From positions 228,942 to 292,941 of the forward strand of contig NZ_VXCA01000009.1 of NCBI RefSeq assembly GCF_011369485.1: a stretch of 64,000 nt of DNA, read 5' to 3'. Every line of letters begins with the position of its first letter. The first letter of the stretch is position 1. The stretch comes from Pseudomonas atagonensis (GTDB taxonomy: Bacteria > Pseudomonadota > Gammaproteobacteria > Pseudomonadales > Pseudomonadaceae). Made by a program: the position numbers and the translations under genes. Shown piece by piece: positions 48,179 through 59,279 of this stretch. Under the pieces are notes generated by a model, which saw nothing but the letters and a program-made list of their open reading frames with translations, was not told where the DNA came from and ran no database searches.

Positions 48179-49609
48179 ATGATGGGGTTAGGTATGCGCT
48201 TTCGCGCGTTGGTGGCTGCCGCTGGACTGATATTGATGGCAGTAACCGTCAACGCTGTGGCCGATTCAAAGGTCAACAGCGTGCGTTTGTGGCGAGCGCC
48301 GGATAACACGCGACTGGTCTTCGACCTCAGCGGCCCGGTACAGCACAGCGTCTTCACCCTGACTGCCCCGGACCGGTTGGTCATCGACATCAATGGCGCC
48401 ACGCTGGGCGCGCCGCTGAAGCTGCAGACCGCTAATACACCGATCACCGCCATGCGCTCGGCGCAACGTACGCCGACAGACTTGCGGGTGGTTATCGACC
48501 TGAAAAAAGCCGTCACGCCGAAAAGCTTCTCGCTGGCGCCGAACGGACAGTACGGCAACCGTCTGGTGGTCGATCTGTTCGATAACCCGGCCGACGCTGA
48601 ACCGGCGCCTGCGCCGACGCCTTCGGTCGCGACCGTGCCGGCAGTGCCGGTGACCCCGACAGAACCCGCGATCAAGCTGCCGCCAGCCCCGGCCGGCAAA
48701 CGCGACATCATTGTGGTGATCGACGCCGGCCACGGTGGCGAAGACCCGGGTGCGTCCGGCTCACGCGGTCAGCGCGAGAAAGATGTGGTGCTGCAAATCG
48801 CCCGCGAACTGCAGCGCCAAGTCAACGGCATGAAAGGCTTCCGCGCCGAACTGACCCGTACCGGCGACTATTTCATTCCGCTGCGCGGCCGTACCGAAAT
48901 CGCCCGCAAAAAGGGCGCCGACCTGTTTGTTTCGATTCACGCCGACGCTGCGCCGTCTGCGGCAGCCTTCGGTGCTTCGGTCTTTGCCCTGTCTGATCGC
49001 GGCGCCACGTCGGAGACTGCCCGTTGGCTGGCCGACAGCGAAAACCGCTCCGACCTGATCGGTGGTGCCGGAAACGTCAGCCTCGACGACAAGGACCGCA
49101 TGCTCGCGGGCGTGTTGCTCGACCTGTCGATGACTGCCTCGCTCACCTCCAGCCTCAATGTCGGTCAAAAAGTCCTGACCAACATTGGTCGCGTGACCCC
49201 GCTGCACAAGCAACGTGTGGAACAGGCCGGGTTCATGGTGTTGAAGTCGCCGGATATCCCGTCGATTTTGGTCGAAACCGGCTTCATCTCAAACGCCAAC
49301 GAAGCGAACAAACTCTCGGCATCGAGCCACCAGCAAGCGCTGGCGCGTTCGATCAGCAGCGGCGTGCGTCAGTTCTTCCAGCAGAACCCGCCACCGGGGA
49401 CCTACATTGCCTGGCTGCGTGACTCCGGCAAGATCGCCCAAGGCCCGCGCGACCACCGCGTAAGCCCGGGCGAAACGCTGGCGATGATCGCCGTGCGTTA
49501 TCAGGTGTCGCCGGCAACGCTGCGCAGCGCCAACAATCTGAAAAGCGATGATCTGAAGGCCGGTCAGCACCTGACCATTCCGGGCACCGAACTGGCGTCC
49601 AAAGAATGA
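48179..49609 (+). CDS. amiB: N-acetylmuramoyl-L-alanine amidase AmiB-type
   Basis: Periplasmic zinc amidase that cleaves the septal cell wall. The 476-residue protein has a Sec signal ([22 protein letters not shown]), an N-terminal AMIN domain, a Pro/Ala linker, the Amidase_3 domain ([15 protein letters not shown], zinc His and Glu; [19 protein letters not shown] catalytic Glu) and one C-terminal LysM repeat ([18 protein letters not shown]). Alternative starts lie at 48182 and 48194; the last is nearest to the signal peptide and has GGGG upstream. Its stop overlaps mutL by 4 nt. Confidence 0.94.
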   Translation: MMGLGMRFRALVAAAGLILMAVTVNAVADSKVNSVRLWRAPDNTRLVFDLSGPVQHSVFTLTAPDRLVIDINGATLGAPLKLQTANTPITAMRSAQRTPTDLRVVIDLKKAVTPKSFSLAPNGQYGNRLVVDLFDNPADAEPAPAPTPSVATVPAVPVTPTEPAIKLPPAPAGKRDIIVVIDAGHGGEDPGASGSRGQREKDVVLQIARELQRQVNGMKGFRAELTRTGDYFIPLRGRTEIARKKGADLFVSIHADAAPSAAAFGASVFALSDRGATSETARWLADSENRSDLIGGAGNVSLDDKDRMLAGVLLDLSMTASLTSSLNVGQKVLTNIGRVTPLHKQRVEQAGFMVLKSPDIPSILVETGFISNANEANKLSASSHQQALARSISSGVRQFFQQNPPPGTYIAWLRDSGKIAQGPRDHRVSPGETLAMIAVRYQVSPATLRSANNLKSDDLKAGQHLTIPGTELASKE

Positions 49610-51516
49610 ACCAGCTCTTGAACGCTGCCCGCATCGAACTGCTCAGCCCGCGGCTGGCGAACCAGATTGCCGCCGGTGAGGTGGTCGAGCGCCCGGCCTC
49701 GGTGATCAAGGAGTTACTGGAAAACAGCCTCGACTCCGGTGCCAAACGTATTGATGTCGATGTCGAACAGGGCGGCGTCAAGCTGCTGCGCGTTCGCGAT
49801 GACGGCAGCGGCATTTCCGCCGATGACCTGCCGCTGGCGCTGGCCCGTCACGCCACCAGCAAGATCCGCAATCTGGAAGACCTCGAACAGGTGATGAGCC
49901 TGGGTTTTCGCGGTGAGGCATTGGCGTCGATCAGTTCCGTTGCACGCCTGACTCTGACGTCGCGCACCCGCGATGCCGATCAGGCCTGGCAAGTCGAAAC
50001 CGAAGGACGCGACATGGCGCCCCGCGTGCAGCCAGCGGCGCATCCGGTCGGCACCTCGGTGGAAGTCCGCGACCTGTTCTTCAACACCCCGGCGCGGCGC
50101 AAATTCCTCAAGACCGAAAAAACCGAATTCGATCACCTGCAAGAAGTGATCAAGCGTCTGGCGTTGGCGCGTTTCGACGTGGCGTTCCATCTGCGTCACA
50201 ACGGCAAGACCATCCTCAGCCTGCACGAGGCCCATGATGATGCTGCCCGCGCGCGGCGTGTGGCGGCGATCTGCGGTGCGGGTTTCCTTGAGCAGGCGTT
50301 GCCGATCGAGATCGAGCGCAACGGTCTGCACCTGTGGGGCTGGGTCGGTCTGCCGACCTTCAACCGCAGCCAGGCGGATTTGCAGTATTTCTTTGTCAAC
50401 GGCCGGGCGGTGCGCGACAAACTGGTTGCCCACGCTGTGCGTCAGGCCTACCGCGACGTGCTGTTCAACGGTCGGCATCCGACGTTTGCGCTGTTTTTCG
50501 AAGTCGATCCGGCGGCGGTAGACGTCAACGTGCACCCGACCAAGCACGAAGTGCGCTTCCGTGACGGGCGCATGGTGCATGATTTCCTCTACGGCACGCT
50601 TCACCGGGCATTGGGTGATGTGCGTCCGGAAGATCAGCTTGCCGGGTCAGTCACAACCGCCGTCGTCCGGCCAACCGGTCTTGAGGCCGGCGAATTCGGG
50701 CCGCAGGGTGAAATGCGTCTGGCCGCCAATGCGTTGCTCGAACAGCCACAGGCGCAACCGGCGCTCAATACGTCATCCGGGGCCAGTGCCGGCGGCGCCT
50801 ATCAGTATCAATACACGCCGCGTCCGCAATCTGCGGTGCCACCGGCCGCTGAAGCTCAGGCCGCATATCGCGAGTTTTTCGCACCGCTGGCCGAGGCGAA
50901 TGCCAATGCGCTGCCGGCCGGTCAGGAAGATATTCCGCCACTGGGCTACGCGCTGGCGCAACTCAAGGGTATTTATATTCTGTCCGAGAACGCCCAGGGG
51001 CTGGTGTTGGTGGACATGCACGCCGCTCATGAGCGGATCATGTACGAGCGCCTGAAAATCGCCATGGCCAGCGAAGGCCTGAGTGGCCAGCCGTTGCTGG
51101 TGCCGGAATCGCTGGCGGTCAGTCAGCGTGAGGCCGACTGCGCTGAAGAGCACGCTGCGTGGTTTCAGCGTCTGGGGTTCGAGTTGCAGCGTCTGGGCCC
51201 GGAAACATTGGCGATCCGCCAGATTCCGGCGTTGCTCAAGCAAGCCGAGGCCAATCGTCTGGTCGGCGACGTGCTGTCGGACTTGATGGAGTACGGCACC
51301 AGCGACCGGATTCAGGCACATCTCAACGAATTGCTCGGCACCATGGCCTGCCACGGCGCGATCCGCGCCAACCGGCGCCTGGCCCTGCCGGAAATGAACG
51401 GCCTGCTGCGGGACATGGAAAACACCGAGCGCAGCGGTCAATGCAACCATGGCCGACCGACCTGGACCCAGTTGGGCCTGGACGATCTGGACAAACTGTT
51501 CCTGCGCGGTCGTTGA
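49606..51516 (+). CDS. mutL: DNA mismatch repair protein MutL
   Basis: Links MutS mismatch recognition to strand incision. The 636-residue protein has the GHKL ATPase motifs ([36 protein letters not shown]) in the first 330 residues, a linker rich in Pro, Ala and Gln (about 360-440), and a C-terminal dimerisation domain with [13 protein letters not shown] metal-binding endonuclease motif DQHAxxExxxE is not clear: the local sequence reads [12 protein letters not shown]. Overlaps amiB by 4 nt and its stop overlaps the miaA start by 1 nt (TGATG). Confidence 0.96.
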   Translation: MNQLLNAARIELLSPRLANQIAAGEVVERPASVIKELLENSLDSGAKRIDVDVEQGGVKLLRVRDDGSGISADDLPLALARHATSKIRNLEDLEQVMSLGFRGEALASISSVARLTLTSRTRDADQAWQVETEGRDMAPRVQPAAHPVGTSVEVRDLFFNTPARRKFLKTEKTEFDHLQEVIKRLALARFDVAFHLRHNGKTILSLHEAHDDAARARRVAAICGAGFLEQALPIEIERNGLHLWGWVGLPTFNRSQADLQYFFVNGRAVRDKLVAHAVRQAYRDVLFNGRHPTFALFFEVDPAAVDVNVHPTKHEVRFRDGRMVHDFLYGTLHRALGDVRPEDQLAGSVTTAVVRPTGLEAGEFGPQGEMRLAANALLEQPQAQPALNTSSGASAGGAYQYQYTPRPQSAVPPAAEAQAAYREFFAPLAEANANALPAGQEDIPPLGYALAQLKGIYILSENAQGLVLVDMHAAHERIMYERLKIAMASEGLSGQPLLVPESLAVSQREADCAEEHAAWFQRLGFELQRLGPETLAIRQIPALLKQAEANRLVGDVLSDLMEYGTSDRIQAHLNELLGTMACHGAIRANRRLALPEMNGLLRDMENTERSGQCNHGRPTWTQLGLDDLDKLFLRGR

Positions 51517-52487
51517 TGAGCCAGCTACCTCCAGCGATTTTCCTGATGGGCCCGACCGCTGCGGGCAAGACCGACCTGGCCATCGAGCTGACCAAAGTGC
51601 TGCCGTGCGAGCTGATCAGCGTCGATTCGGCGCTGGTCTACCGTGGCATGGACATCGGCACGGCCAAGCCTTCCAAAGAGCTGCTGGCTGAGCATCCGCA
51701 CCGTTTGATCGATATTCTCGACCCGGCCGAGGCGTACTCGGCGGCGGATTTTCGTCGCGATGCCCTGCAAGCCATGGGCGAAATCACCGCACGCGGAAAA
51801 ATTCCGCTGCTGGTGGGCGGCACGATGCTCTATTACAAGGCTTTGGTCGACGGTCTGGCGGACATGCCGGCGGCCGATCCCGCAGTGCGGGCGCAGATCG
51901 AAGAAGAGGCTGCACGCCTTGGCTGGCAAGCCCTGCACGATCAGTTGGCGGTCATCGACCCGGTGTCGGCGGCGCGGATTCACCCCAACGATCCGCAGCG
52001 CCTGAGTCGCGCGCTGGAAGTTTATCGGGTCAGCGGTCAGAGCATGACCGCCCTGCGTCAGCAACAATCTGCGCAAAGTACTGAAGCAGCCGCTTCGGGA
52101 CTGCAACAATTGCCCTATACTGTCGCGAACTTGGCCATTGCCCCGGCAAATCGTCAGGTACTGCACGAGCGCATTAAACAAAGATTCACAAATATGTTGG
52201 AACAGGGATTCATCGACGAGGTCGTAGCCCTGCGTAAAAGAAGTGACCTGCATTCGGGGTTGCCGTCTATACGTGCGGTAGGCTACCGCCAAGTCTGGGA
52301 TTACCTGGATGGCAAACTGACGCTGGCTGAAATGCAGGAGCGCGGCATTATTGCCACGCGCCAATTGGCCAAGCGCCAGTTCACCTGGCTGCGCAGCTGG
52401 GAAGATATACACTGGCTGGACAGTCTTGATTGCGACAATCTGCCACGCGCCTTGAAATACCTTGGGACCATCTCCATATTGAGCTGA
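51516..52487 (+). CDS. miaA: tRNA dimethylallyltransferase MiaA
   Basis: Adds the isopentenyl group to A37 of tRNAs reading UNN codons. The 323-residue protein has the P-loop [13 protein letters not shown] and the family signature [17 protein letters not shown] near the N-terminus, then [17 protein letters not shown]. One nucleotide overlap with mutL. Followed by hfq after 94 nt, the order seen in most gammaproteobacteria. Confidence 0.96.
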   Translation: MSQLPPAIFLMGPTAAGKTDLAIELTKVLPCELISVDSALVYRGMDIGTAKPSKELLAEHPHRLIDILDPAEAYSAADFRRDALQAMGEITARGKIPLLVGGTMLYYKALVDGLADMPAADPAVRAQIEEEAARLGWQALHDQLAVIDPVSAARIHPNDPQRLSRALEVYRVSGQSMTALRQQQSAQSTEAAASGLQQLPYTVANLAIAPANRQVLHERIKQRFTNMLEQGFIDEVVALRKRSDLHSGLPSIRAVGYRQVWDYLDGKLTLAEMQERGIIATRQLAKRQFTWLRSWEDIHWLDSLDCDNLPRALKYLGTISILS

Positions 52488-52581
52488 GTCCTTGCAATTG
52501 CCGTCTATCCTTGGGGGTGTGACGGCCAAAGCCATCTGAATTACCTATTTTTATTATTGAATCCTTAAAGGAGTGCGGCAC

Positions 52582-52842
52582 ATGTCAAAAGGGCATTCGC
52601 TACAAGACCCTTACTTGAATACTTTACGTAAAGAGAAAGTTGGGGTTTCCATCTACCTGGTCAACGGTATCAAACTGCAAGGCACGATCGAGTCGTTCGA
52701 CCAGTTCGTGATTCTGCTGAAAAACACCGTCAGCCAGATGGTTTACAAACACGCTATCTCGACAGTAGTGCCGGTTCGTCCAATTCGTCTGCCTAGCGCA
52801 ACCGAATCCGAAGCAGGTGACGCTGAGCCAGGTAACGCCTGA
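52582..52842 (+). CDS. hfq: RNA chaperone Hfq
   Basis: Hexameric RNA-binding protein that helps small RNAs pair with mRNAs and, in Pseudomonas, works with Crc in catabolite control. The 86-residue protein has Sm1 ([20 protein letters not shown]) and Sm2 ([11 protein letters not shown]) and a short acidic tail. ATG 52582 follows AAAGGAG (52567-52573). The 94-nt gap after miaA leaves room for its own promoter, but I see no clear consensus. Followed by hflX after 12 nt. Confidence 0.97.
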   Translation: MSKGHSLQDPYLNTLRKEKVGVSIYLVNGIKLQGTIESFDQFVILLKNTVSQMVYKHAISTVVPVRPIRLPSATESEAGDAEPGNA

Positions 52843-52854
52843 TAGGAGTCTCCT

Positions 52855-54156
52855 TTGTTCTTTGAGCGCCACGGTGGTGGTGAGCGAGTCATTCTCGTTC
52901 ACTTGGATGGACAGGACCCTGAGGCGCGCGAAGATCCGCAGGAGTTTCAGGAATTGGCTAATTCGGCGGGCGCCGAGACCGTTGCGTTTTTTAACGTGCC
53001 GCGTCATCGGCCAACCGCCAAATTCCTGATTGGCAGCGGCAAGGTCGAGGAATTACGCGACCTGGTACACGCCGAAGAAGCCGATCTGGTGATCTTCAAT
53101 CACACCCTCACGCCCAGTCAGGAGCGTAACCTCGAACGTGTTTTCGAGTGTCGCGTGATCGACCGCACCGGTCTGATTCTCGATATTTTCGCCCAGCGCG
53201 CCCGTACCCATGAAGGCAAGCTCCAGGTCGAACTGGCCCAGCTTGACCATATGAGTACCCGTCTGGTTCGCGGCTGGACTCACCTTGAACGTCAGGGTGG
53301 TGGCATCGGCATGCGTGGTCCGGGTGAAACCCAGTTGGAAACCGACCGCCGTCTGCTGCGGGTTCGCCTGCGTCAGATCAAGGGCCGCCTGGAAAAAGTG
53401 CGCAGTCAGCGCGAGCAGTCGCGTCGCGGCCGTTCCCGTGCGGATATTCCTACCGTTTCGCTGGTGGGCTATACCAACGCCGGTAAATCCACACTCTTCA
53501 ATAACGTGACGAAATCCGACGTGTACGCGGCCGACCAGCTGTTCGCCACGCTGGATCCGACCCTGCGCCGTCTGGAGCTCGATGACCTGGGGCCGATTGT
53601 CCTCGCCGACACGGTGGGCTTCATTCGCCACCTGCCGCACAAGCTGGTCGAGGCATTTCGGTCTACGCTCGAAGAGTCGAGCAACTCTGACCTGCTGTTG
53701 CACGTGATTGATGCGGCCGAACCGGATCGCATGTTGCAGATCGAGCAGGTGATGGTGGTGCTGGGCGAGATTGGCGCCCAGGACTTGCCGATCCTCGAGG
53801 TCTATAACAAACTCGATTTGCTTGAAGGCGTTGAGCCACAAATCCAGCGCGACGAAAACGGCAGGCCGCAACGGGTCTGGCTCTCGGCGCGTGACGGCAG
53901 TGGTCTGGAATTGCTGGAGCAAGCCATTGCCGAGTTGTTGGGCAGTGACTTGTTTGTCGGAACCTTGCGGTTGCCTCAGCGTTTTGCGCGGCTGCGTGCA
54001 CAGTTCTTCGAACTGGGCGCGGTACAGAAAGAAGAATACGACGAAGAAGGTGTCAGCTTGCTGGCCGTTCGATTGCCGCGCTCGGAGCTCAATCGACTGG
54101 TCAGTCGTGAAGGCGTTGTGCCGACGGAGTTCATCGAGCAACACACTTTGCAATAA
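52855..54156 (+). CDS. hflX: Ribosome-associated GTPase HflX
   Basis: GTPase that splits stalled ribosomes and can help translation under stress. The 433-residue protein has the N-terminal HflX domain (GGIGMRGPGETQLETDRRLL), then the G domain with GYTNAGKSTLFN, DTVGFIRHLPH and NKLDL. TTG start at 52855 with AGGAG (52843-52847) upstream. Placed between hfq and hflK, the usual hfq-hflX-hflK-hflC order. Confidence 0.95.
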   Translation: MFFERHGGGERVILVHLDGQDPEAREDPQEFQELANSAGAETVAFFNVPRHRPTAKFLIGSGKVEELRDLVHAEEADLVIFNHTLTPSQERNLERVFECRVIDRTGLILDIFAQRARTHEGKLQVELAQLDHMSTRLVRGWTHLERQGGGIGMRGPGETQLETDRRLLRVRLRQIKGRLEKVRSQREQSRRGRSRADIPTVSLVGYTNAGKSTLFNNVTKSDVYAADQLFATLDPTLRRLELDDLGPIVLADTVGFIRHLPHKLVEAFRSTLEESSNSDLLLHVIDAAEPDRMLQIEQVMVVLGEIGAQDLPILEVYNKLDLLEGVEPQIQRDENGRPQRVWLSARDGSGLELLEQAIAELLGSDLFVGTLRLPQRFARLRAQFFELGAVQKEEYDEEGVSLLAVRLPRSELNRLVSREGVVPTEFIEQHTLQ

Positions 54157-54252
54157 AAGCCTGAAAAAGCGGTTGTGCCGCAACGGCAGGCATTCTGTAG
54201 CATTGGTCGGCGCGCCGTGGGTGCGTCTTTGCTTTATCAGATGGAGAGCGCT

Positions 54253-55425
54253 ATGGCTTGGAATGAGCCGGGTGGCAACTCGAATAATCAGGATCCTTGG
54301 GGTGGCAAGCGCCGCAATAACGGCGACCGCAAGGGGCCACCGGATCTCGACGAGGCCTTCCGAAAGCTGCAGGAAAGCCTGAACGGGTTGTTCGGTGGTG
54401 GTAAGAAACGCGGTGGTGATGACGGCGGTGGTTCGGGCAGGAGTGGTGGCGGCTTTGGCGGCCTGCTCGGCATCGGCCTCGTGGTGTTGGCGGCTGTCTG
54501 GCTGTACAGCGCGGTCTATGTAGTCGACGAGCAGGAGCAAGCCGTGGTGCTGCGCTTCGGCAAGTATTACGAGACTGTGGGCCCGGGTCTGAACATCTAC
54601 TTCCCGCCGATCGATAAAAAGTACATGGAAAACGTCACGCGTGAGCGTGCCTACACCAAGCAGGGCCAGATGCTGACCGAAGACGAGAACATCGTCGAAG
54701 TGCCGCTGACCGTGCAGTACAAGATCAGCAACCTGCAGGACTTCGTGCTGAACGTCGATCAGCCGGAAATCAGCCTGCAACATGCGACCGACAGCGCCCT
54801 GCGCCACGTGGTGGGTTCGACCGCCATGGACCAGGTGCTGACCGAAGGTCGTGAATTGATGGCCAGCGAAATCAAGGAGCGTCTGCAACGTTTCCTCGAT
54901 ACCTATCGCACCGGTATCACCGTCACTCAGGTCAACGTACAGAGCGCAGCGGCACCGCGCGAAGTGCAGGAAGCCTTCGACGACGTGATCCGCGCCCGTG
55001 AAGACGAGCAGCGTTCGCGCAACCAGGCTGAAACCTACGCCAACGGCGTGGTGCCGGAGGCCCGTGGTCAAGCCCAGCGTATCCTTGAGGATGCCAACGG
55101 TTACCGTGACGAAACGGTCTCGCGCGCCAAGGGTGAGGCTGATCGCTTTACCAAGCTGGTTGCCGAGTATCGCAAGGCACCTGAAGTCACCCGCCAGCGT
55201 CTGTACCTGGACACCATGCAGGAAGTCTTCAGCAGCACCAGCAAGGTACTCGTGACCGGCAACAAGAATGGCCAGAGCAACCTGCTTTATCTGCCGTTGG
55301 ACAAAATGATTCAGAACAGTTCGGGCAGCAATGCGCCGGTCACCGGTTCGGCCGCGGCCAGCAACACGGATGTCACGCCGCACGTCACTGACCTGCCGCA
55401 GTCGCGCACAAGGGAGACCCGCTGA
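54253..55425 (+). CDS. hflK: FtsH regulator HflK
   Basis: SPFH/prohibitin-family membrane protein that, with HflC, forms a large periplasmic cage around FtsH and modulates its proteolysis. The 390-residue protein has a Gly/Lys-rich flexible N-terminus (GGGKKRGGDDGGG), one membrane helix (about 78-94: LLGIGLVVLAAVWLYSAVY), an SPFH domain and a helical C-terminus. ATG 54253 follows GGAG (54243-54246). The stop overlaps the hflC start by 1 nt. Confidence 0.95.
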   Translation: MAWNEPGGNSNNQDPWGGKRRNNGDRKGPPDLDEAFRKLQESLNGLFGGGKKRGGDDGGGSGRSGGGFGGLLGIGLVVLAAVWLYSAVYVVDEQEQAVVLRFGKYYETVGPGLNIYFPPIDKKYMENVTRERAYTKQGQMLTEDENIVEVPLTVQYKISNLQDFVLNVDQPEISLQHATDSALRHVVGSTAMDQVLTEGRELMASEIKERLQRFLDTYRTGITVTQVNVQSAAAPREVQEAFDDVIRAREDEQRSRNQAETYANGVVPEARGQAQRILEDANGYRDETVSRAKGEADRFTKLVAEYRKAPEVTRQRLYLDTMQEVFSSTSKVLVTGNKNGQSNLLYLPLDKMIQNSSGSNAPVTGSAAASNTDVTPHVTDLPQSRTRETR

Positions 55426-56294
55426 TGAGCAATAAATCGCTGATCGCCCTGATCGTTGGCGTTGTTGTGGTACTGGTTGGCTGGAACTGCTTCTACATCG
55501 TGGCTCAGACTGAGCGTGCGGTGTTGCTGCAGTTCGGTCGTGTGGTGCAGGCGGATGTCCAGCCGGGTCTGCATGTGAAAGTGCCTTACGTTAACCAGGT
55601 GCGTAAATTCGACGCACGTCTGATGACGCTGGATGCACCGACACAGCGTTTCCTGACCCTGGAAAAGAAAGCCGTGATGGTCGATGCCTACGCCAAGTGG
55701 CGCGTGAAAGATGCCGAGCGCTTCTACACCGCGACATCGGGCCTCAAGCAGATCGCCGACGAGCGTCTGTCCCGTCGTCTGGAATCCGGTCTGCGTGACC
55801 AGTTCGGCAAGCGCACCCTGCACGAAGTGGTGTCGGGTGAACGTGATGCGCTGATGGCTGACATCACTGCGTCGCTGAACAAGATGGCGGAAAAAGAGCT
55901 GGGTATCGAAGTGGTCGATGTCCGGGTCAAGGCCATCGATCTGCCGAAAGAAGTGAACCGCAGCGTGTTCGAACGTATGAGCACCGAGCGTGAGCGTGAA
56001 GCTCGCGAGCACCGCGCCAAGGGTAACGAGCTGGCTGAAGGCATCCGTGCCGACGCCGATCGTCAACGCCGCGTGTTGCTGGCTGAAGCCTATCGTGAAT
56101 CCGAAGAGATTCGCGGTGATGGTGATGCCCAGGCCGCTGCGATCTATTCCAAGGCCTACGGTCAGGATCAGGAGTTCTACGGCTTCTACCGTAGCCTGCG
56201 CGCCTACCGTGAAAGCTTCGCGAACAAATCCGACGTCCTGGTCCTCGACCCAAGCAGCGACTTTTTCCGTTACCTGGAAAAGTCCAAGCCTTGA
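55425..56294 (+). CDS. hflC: FtsH regulator HflC
   Basis: Partner of HflK in the FtsH-HflKC complex. The 289-residue protein has an N-terminal membrane helix (IALIVGVVVVLVGWNCFYIV) and an SPFH domain, followed by a charged helix (TEREREAREHRAKGNELAEG). One-nucleotide overlap with hflK. Two hairpins follow: a 13-bp GC stem with G-U pairs at 56311-56349 and an intrinsic terminator at 56379. Confidence 0.95.
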   Translation: MSNKSLIALIVGVVVVLVGWNCFYIVAQTERAVLLQFGRVVQADVQPGLHVKVPYVNQVRKFDARLMTLDAPTQRFLTLEKKAVMVDAYAKWRVKDAERFYTATSGLKQIADERLSRRLESGLRDQFGKRTLHEVVSGERDALMADITASLNKMAEKELGIEVVDVRVKAIDLPKEVNRSVFERMSTEREREAREHRAKGNELAEGIRADADRQRRVLLAEAYRESEEIRGDGDAQAAAIYSKAYGQDQEFYGFYRSLRAYRESFANKSDVLVLDPSSDFFRYLEKSKP

Positions 56295-56310
56295 TACGAC
56301 GTTGACCTGA

Positions 56311-56405
56311 ATCATTCCGCCCGGCGGCTAAAACCACGGGCGGGGTGATCCTTTGGGAAAACGTGTGTATGATGCGGCAGCCGGGAAATTCCCGGCTTTT
56401 TTGCG
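56311..56405 (+). terminator. Tandem hairpins ending the hfq-hflC run
   Basis: First stem ATCATTCCGCCCG with CGGGCGGGGTGAT (56311-56349, two G-T pairs, 13-nt loop); second AGCCGGG-aaatt-CCCGGCT with six T's (56379-56405). The second is a canonical intrinsic terminator. The rest of the 314-nt gap to hisZ (56406-56608) holds no gene that I can support. Confidence 0.88.
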
Positions 56406-56608
56406 TCTGCACGTTTGATTGCTGTTTTTGCTGCAGAACATCGGGTTGAATGGCCCGGACAGTTTTTCGAGGAAAGTGATGGGCGAAGCCGGTATCAGGC
56501 CTTTCGCCGCGTCGTTCATGCGCGTGCGTTTTGAACGGACCGGTCATTTTCTGCTTCACTCAAGGCTCGCCCTCGGGCTGGCCGCCCGGATCAAAGGGGA
56601 ATGGCGTA

Positions 56609-57796
56609 ATGGCAACGGTAGACCGCTGGCTGCTGCCAGATGGCATCGAAGAAGTACTGCCACCGGAAGCGGCGCGCATTGAAGTTGCGCGTCGTCAGGT
56701 GTTGGATCTGTTCCAGAGCTGGGGTTACGAGTTTGTCGTGACTCCCCATATCGAGTACCTGGAATCCCTGCTGACCGGCGCGGGCCAGGACCTGGATCTG
56801 CGTACCTTCAAGGTCATCGACCCGCAATCGGGCCGGCAGATGGGTTTCCGTGCCGACATCACGCCGCAAGTAGCGCGCATCGATGCGCACACCCTGCGCC
56901 GCGAAGGCCCGAGCCGTCTGTGCTATGCCGGCAGCGTGCTGCATGCCCAGCCGCGGGCACTGTCGTCCTCGCGCAGCCCGATCCAGTTGGGCGCCGAGTT
57001 GTACGGCGATGCCAGCCCGAGCAGCGACGTCGAAGTCATCAGCCTGATGCTGGCCATGCTGCAACTGGCCGATGTGCCGGACGTGCACATGGACCTTGGT
57101 CATGTCGGCATCTACCGTGGTCTGGCGCGCGCCGCCGGACTGTCCGGTGAAGTCGAGCAGCAGTTGTTCGATGCGTTGCAACGCAAGGCCATCGACGAGG
57201 TCATTACCCTGACCGAAGGCCTGCCGGCCGATCTGTCCGGCATGCTGCGTGCGCTGGTTGATCTGTGCGGCGGCCGCGAAGTATTGAGTGCTGCCCGGGA
57301 GCGTCTGGCCAATGCGCCGGCGCCGGTGCTGGCAGCGCTGGAAGATTTGCTGGCGATTGCCGAGCGTCTGTCGGTGCGCTTCCCGGAGCTGCCACTGTAC
57401 TTTGACCTCGGCGAGTTGCGCGGTTACCACTACCACACCGGTGTGGTGTTCGCCGTATTTGTGCCGGGCGTTGGCCAGTCCATCGCTCAGGGTGGTCGCT
57501 ACGACGACATCGGCGCCGACTTCGGTCGCGCCCGTCCGGCTACAGGCTTCTCCACCGATTTGAAAACCCTGGTGACCCTGGGGCGTGCTGAGATCGAGCT
57601 ACCGTCTGGCGGTATCTGGATGCCTGACAGTACGGATGCGGCACTCTGGCAGCAGGTTTGTCAGTTGCGCAGTGAGGGTCAGCGTGTCGTTCAGGCCTTG
57701 CCTGGACAACCTTTGGCCGCCGCCCGTGATGCGGACTGCGACCGGCAATTGATTCAGCAGAACGGGCTTTGGCAAGTTTCGCCACTGGCTTCTTGA
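56609..57796 (+). CDS. hisZ: ATP phosphoribosyltransferase regulatory subunit HisZ
   Basis: Histidyl-tRNA synthetase-like regulatory partner of the short-form ATP phosphoribosyltransferase HisG, the first histidine step. The 395-residue protein has class II synthetase-type blocks ([36 protein letters not shown]) but no anticodon-binding domain. Read from ATG 56609 ([12 protein letters not shown]) with GGGGA (56597-56601); the frame is open to 56531. No hisG lies in the window. purA follows 54 nt downstream, the usual hisZ-purA order. Confidence 0.94.
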   Translation: MATVDRWLLPDGIEEVLPPEAARIEVARRQVLDLFQSWGYEFVVTPHIEYLESLLTGAGQDLDLRTFKVIDPQSGRQMGFRADITPQVARIDAHTLRREGPSRLCYAGSVLHAQPRALSSSRSPIQLGAELYGDASPSSDVEVISLMLAMLQLADVPDVHMDLGHVGIYRGLARAAGLSGEVEQQLFDALQRKAIDEVITLTEGLPADLSGMLRALVDLCGGREVLSAARERLANAPAPVLAALEDLLAIAERLSVRFPELPLYFDLGELRGYHYHTGVVFAVFVPGVGQSIAQGGRYDDIGADFGRARPATGFSTDLKTLVTLGRAEIELPSGGIWMPDSTDAALWQQVCQLRSEGQRVVQALPGQPLAAARDADCDRQLIQQNGLWQVSPLAS

Positions 57797-59140
<1,344 letters not shown>

Positions 59141-59159
59141 TAAGTTGTTGATGTAAAAA

Positions 59160-59187
59160 ACAAAGGCCCCTTAATCGGGGTCTTTGT
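59160..59187. terminator. Bidirectional terminator after purA
   Basis: ACAAAGGCCCC-ttaat-CGGGGTCTTTGT: 11 pairs with one G-T, flanked by AAAAAA on the left and TCGTTT on the right. Confidence 0.85.
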
Positions 59188-59279
59188 CGTTTATGCCTGT
59201 TGGACGGCATGACCTTTGCTGTGAATCTGTCTACAAGAGTGCCATCAAATTAATGGCGTCAGAAGTAGAGGTATTCACA

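Noticed and set aside
53053..55383. A 776-residue open frame on the minus strand across hflX and hflK.
   Set aside because: It is antisense to well-identified genes, has no recognisable motif, and is expected from high-GC codon bias. The same holds for 38315-40357, 23414-24931, 59571-61181 and similar long antisense frames.
56295..56608. A small membrane gene (YjeT/DUF2065 type) often found between hflC and hisZ.
   Set aside because: No frame with the expected hydrophobic pattern is present; the gap contains hairpins only.
59141..59279. A sigma-28 promoter in front of the chemoreceptor.
   Set aside because: No GCCGATAA-like -10 with a TAAA at the right distance was found.
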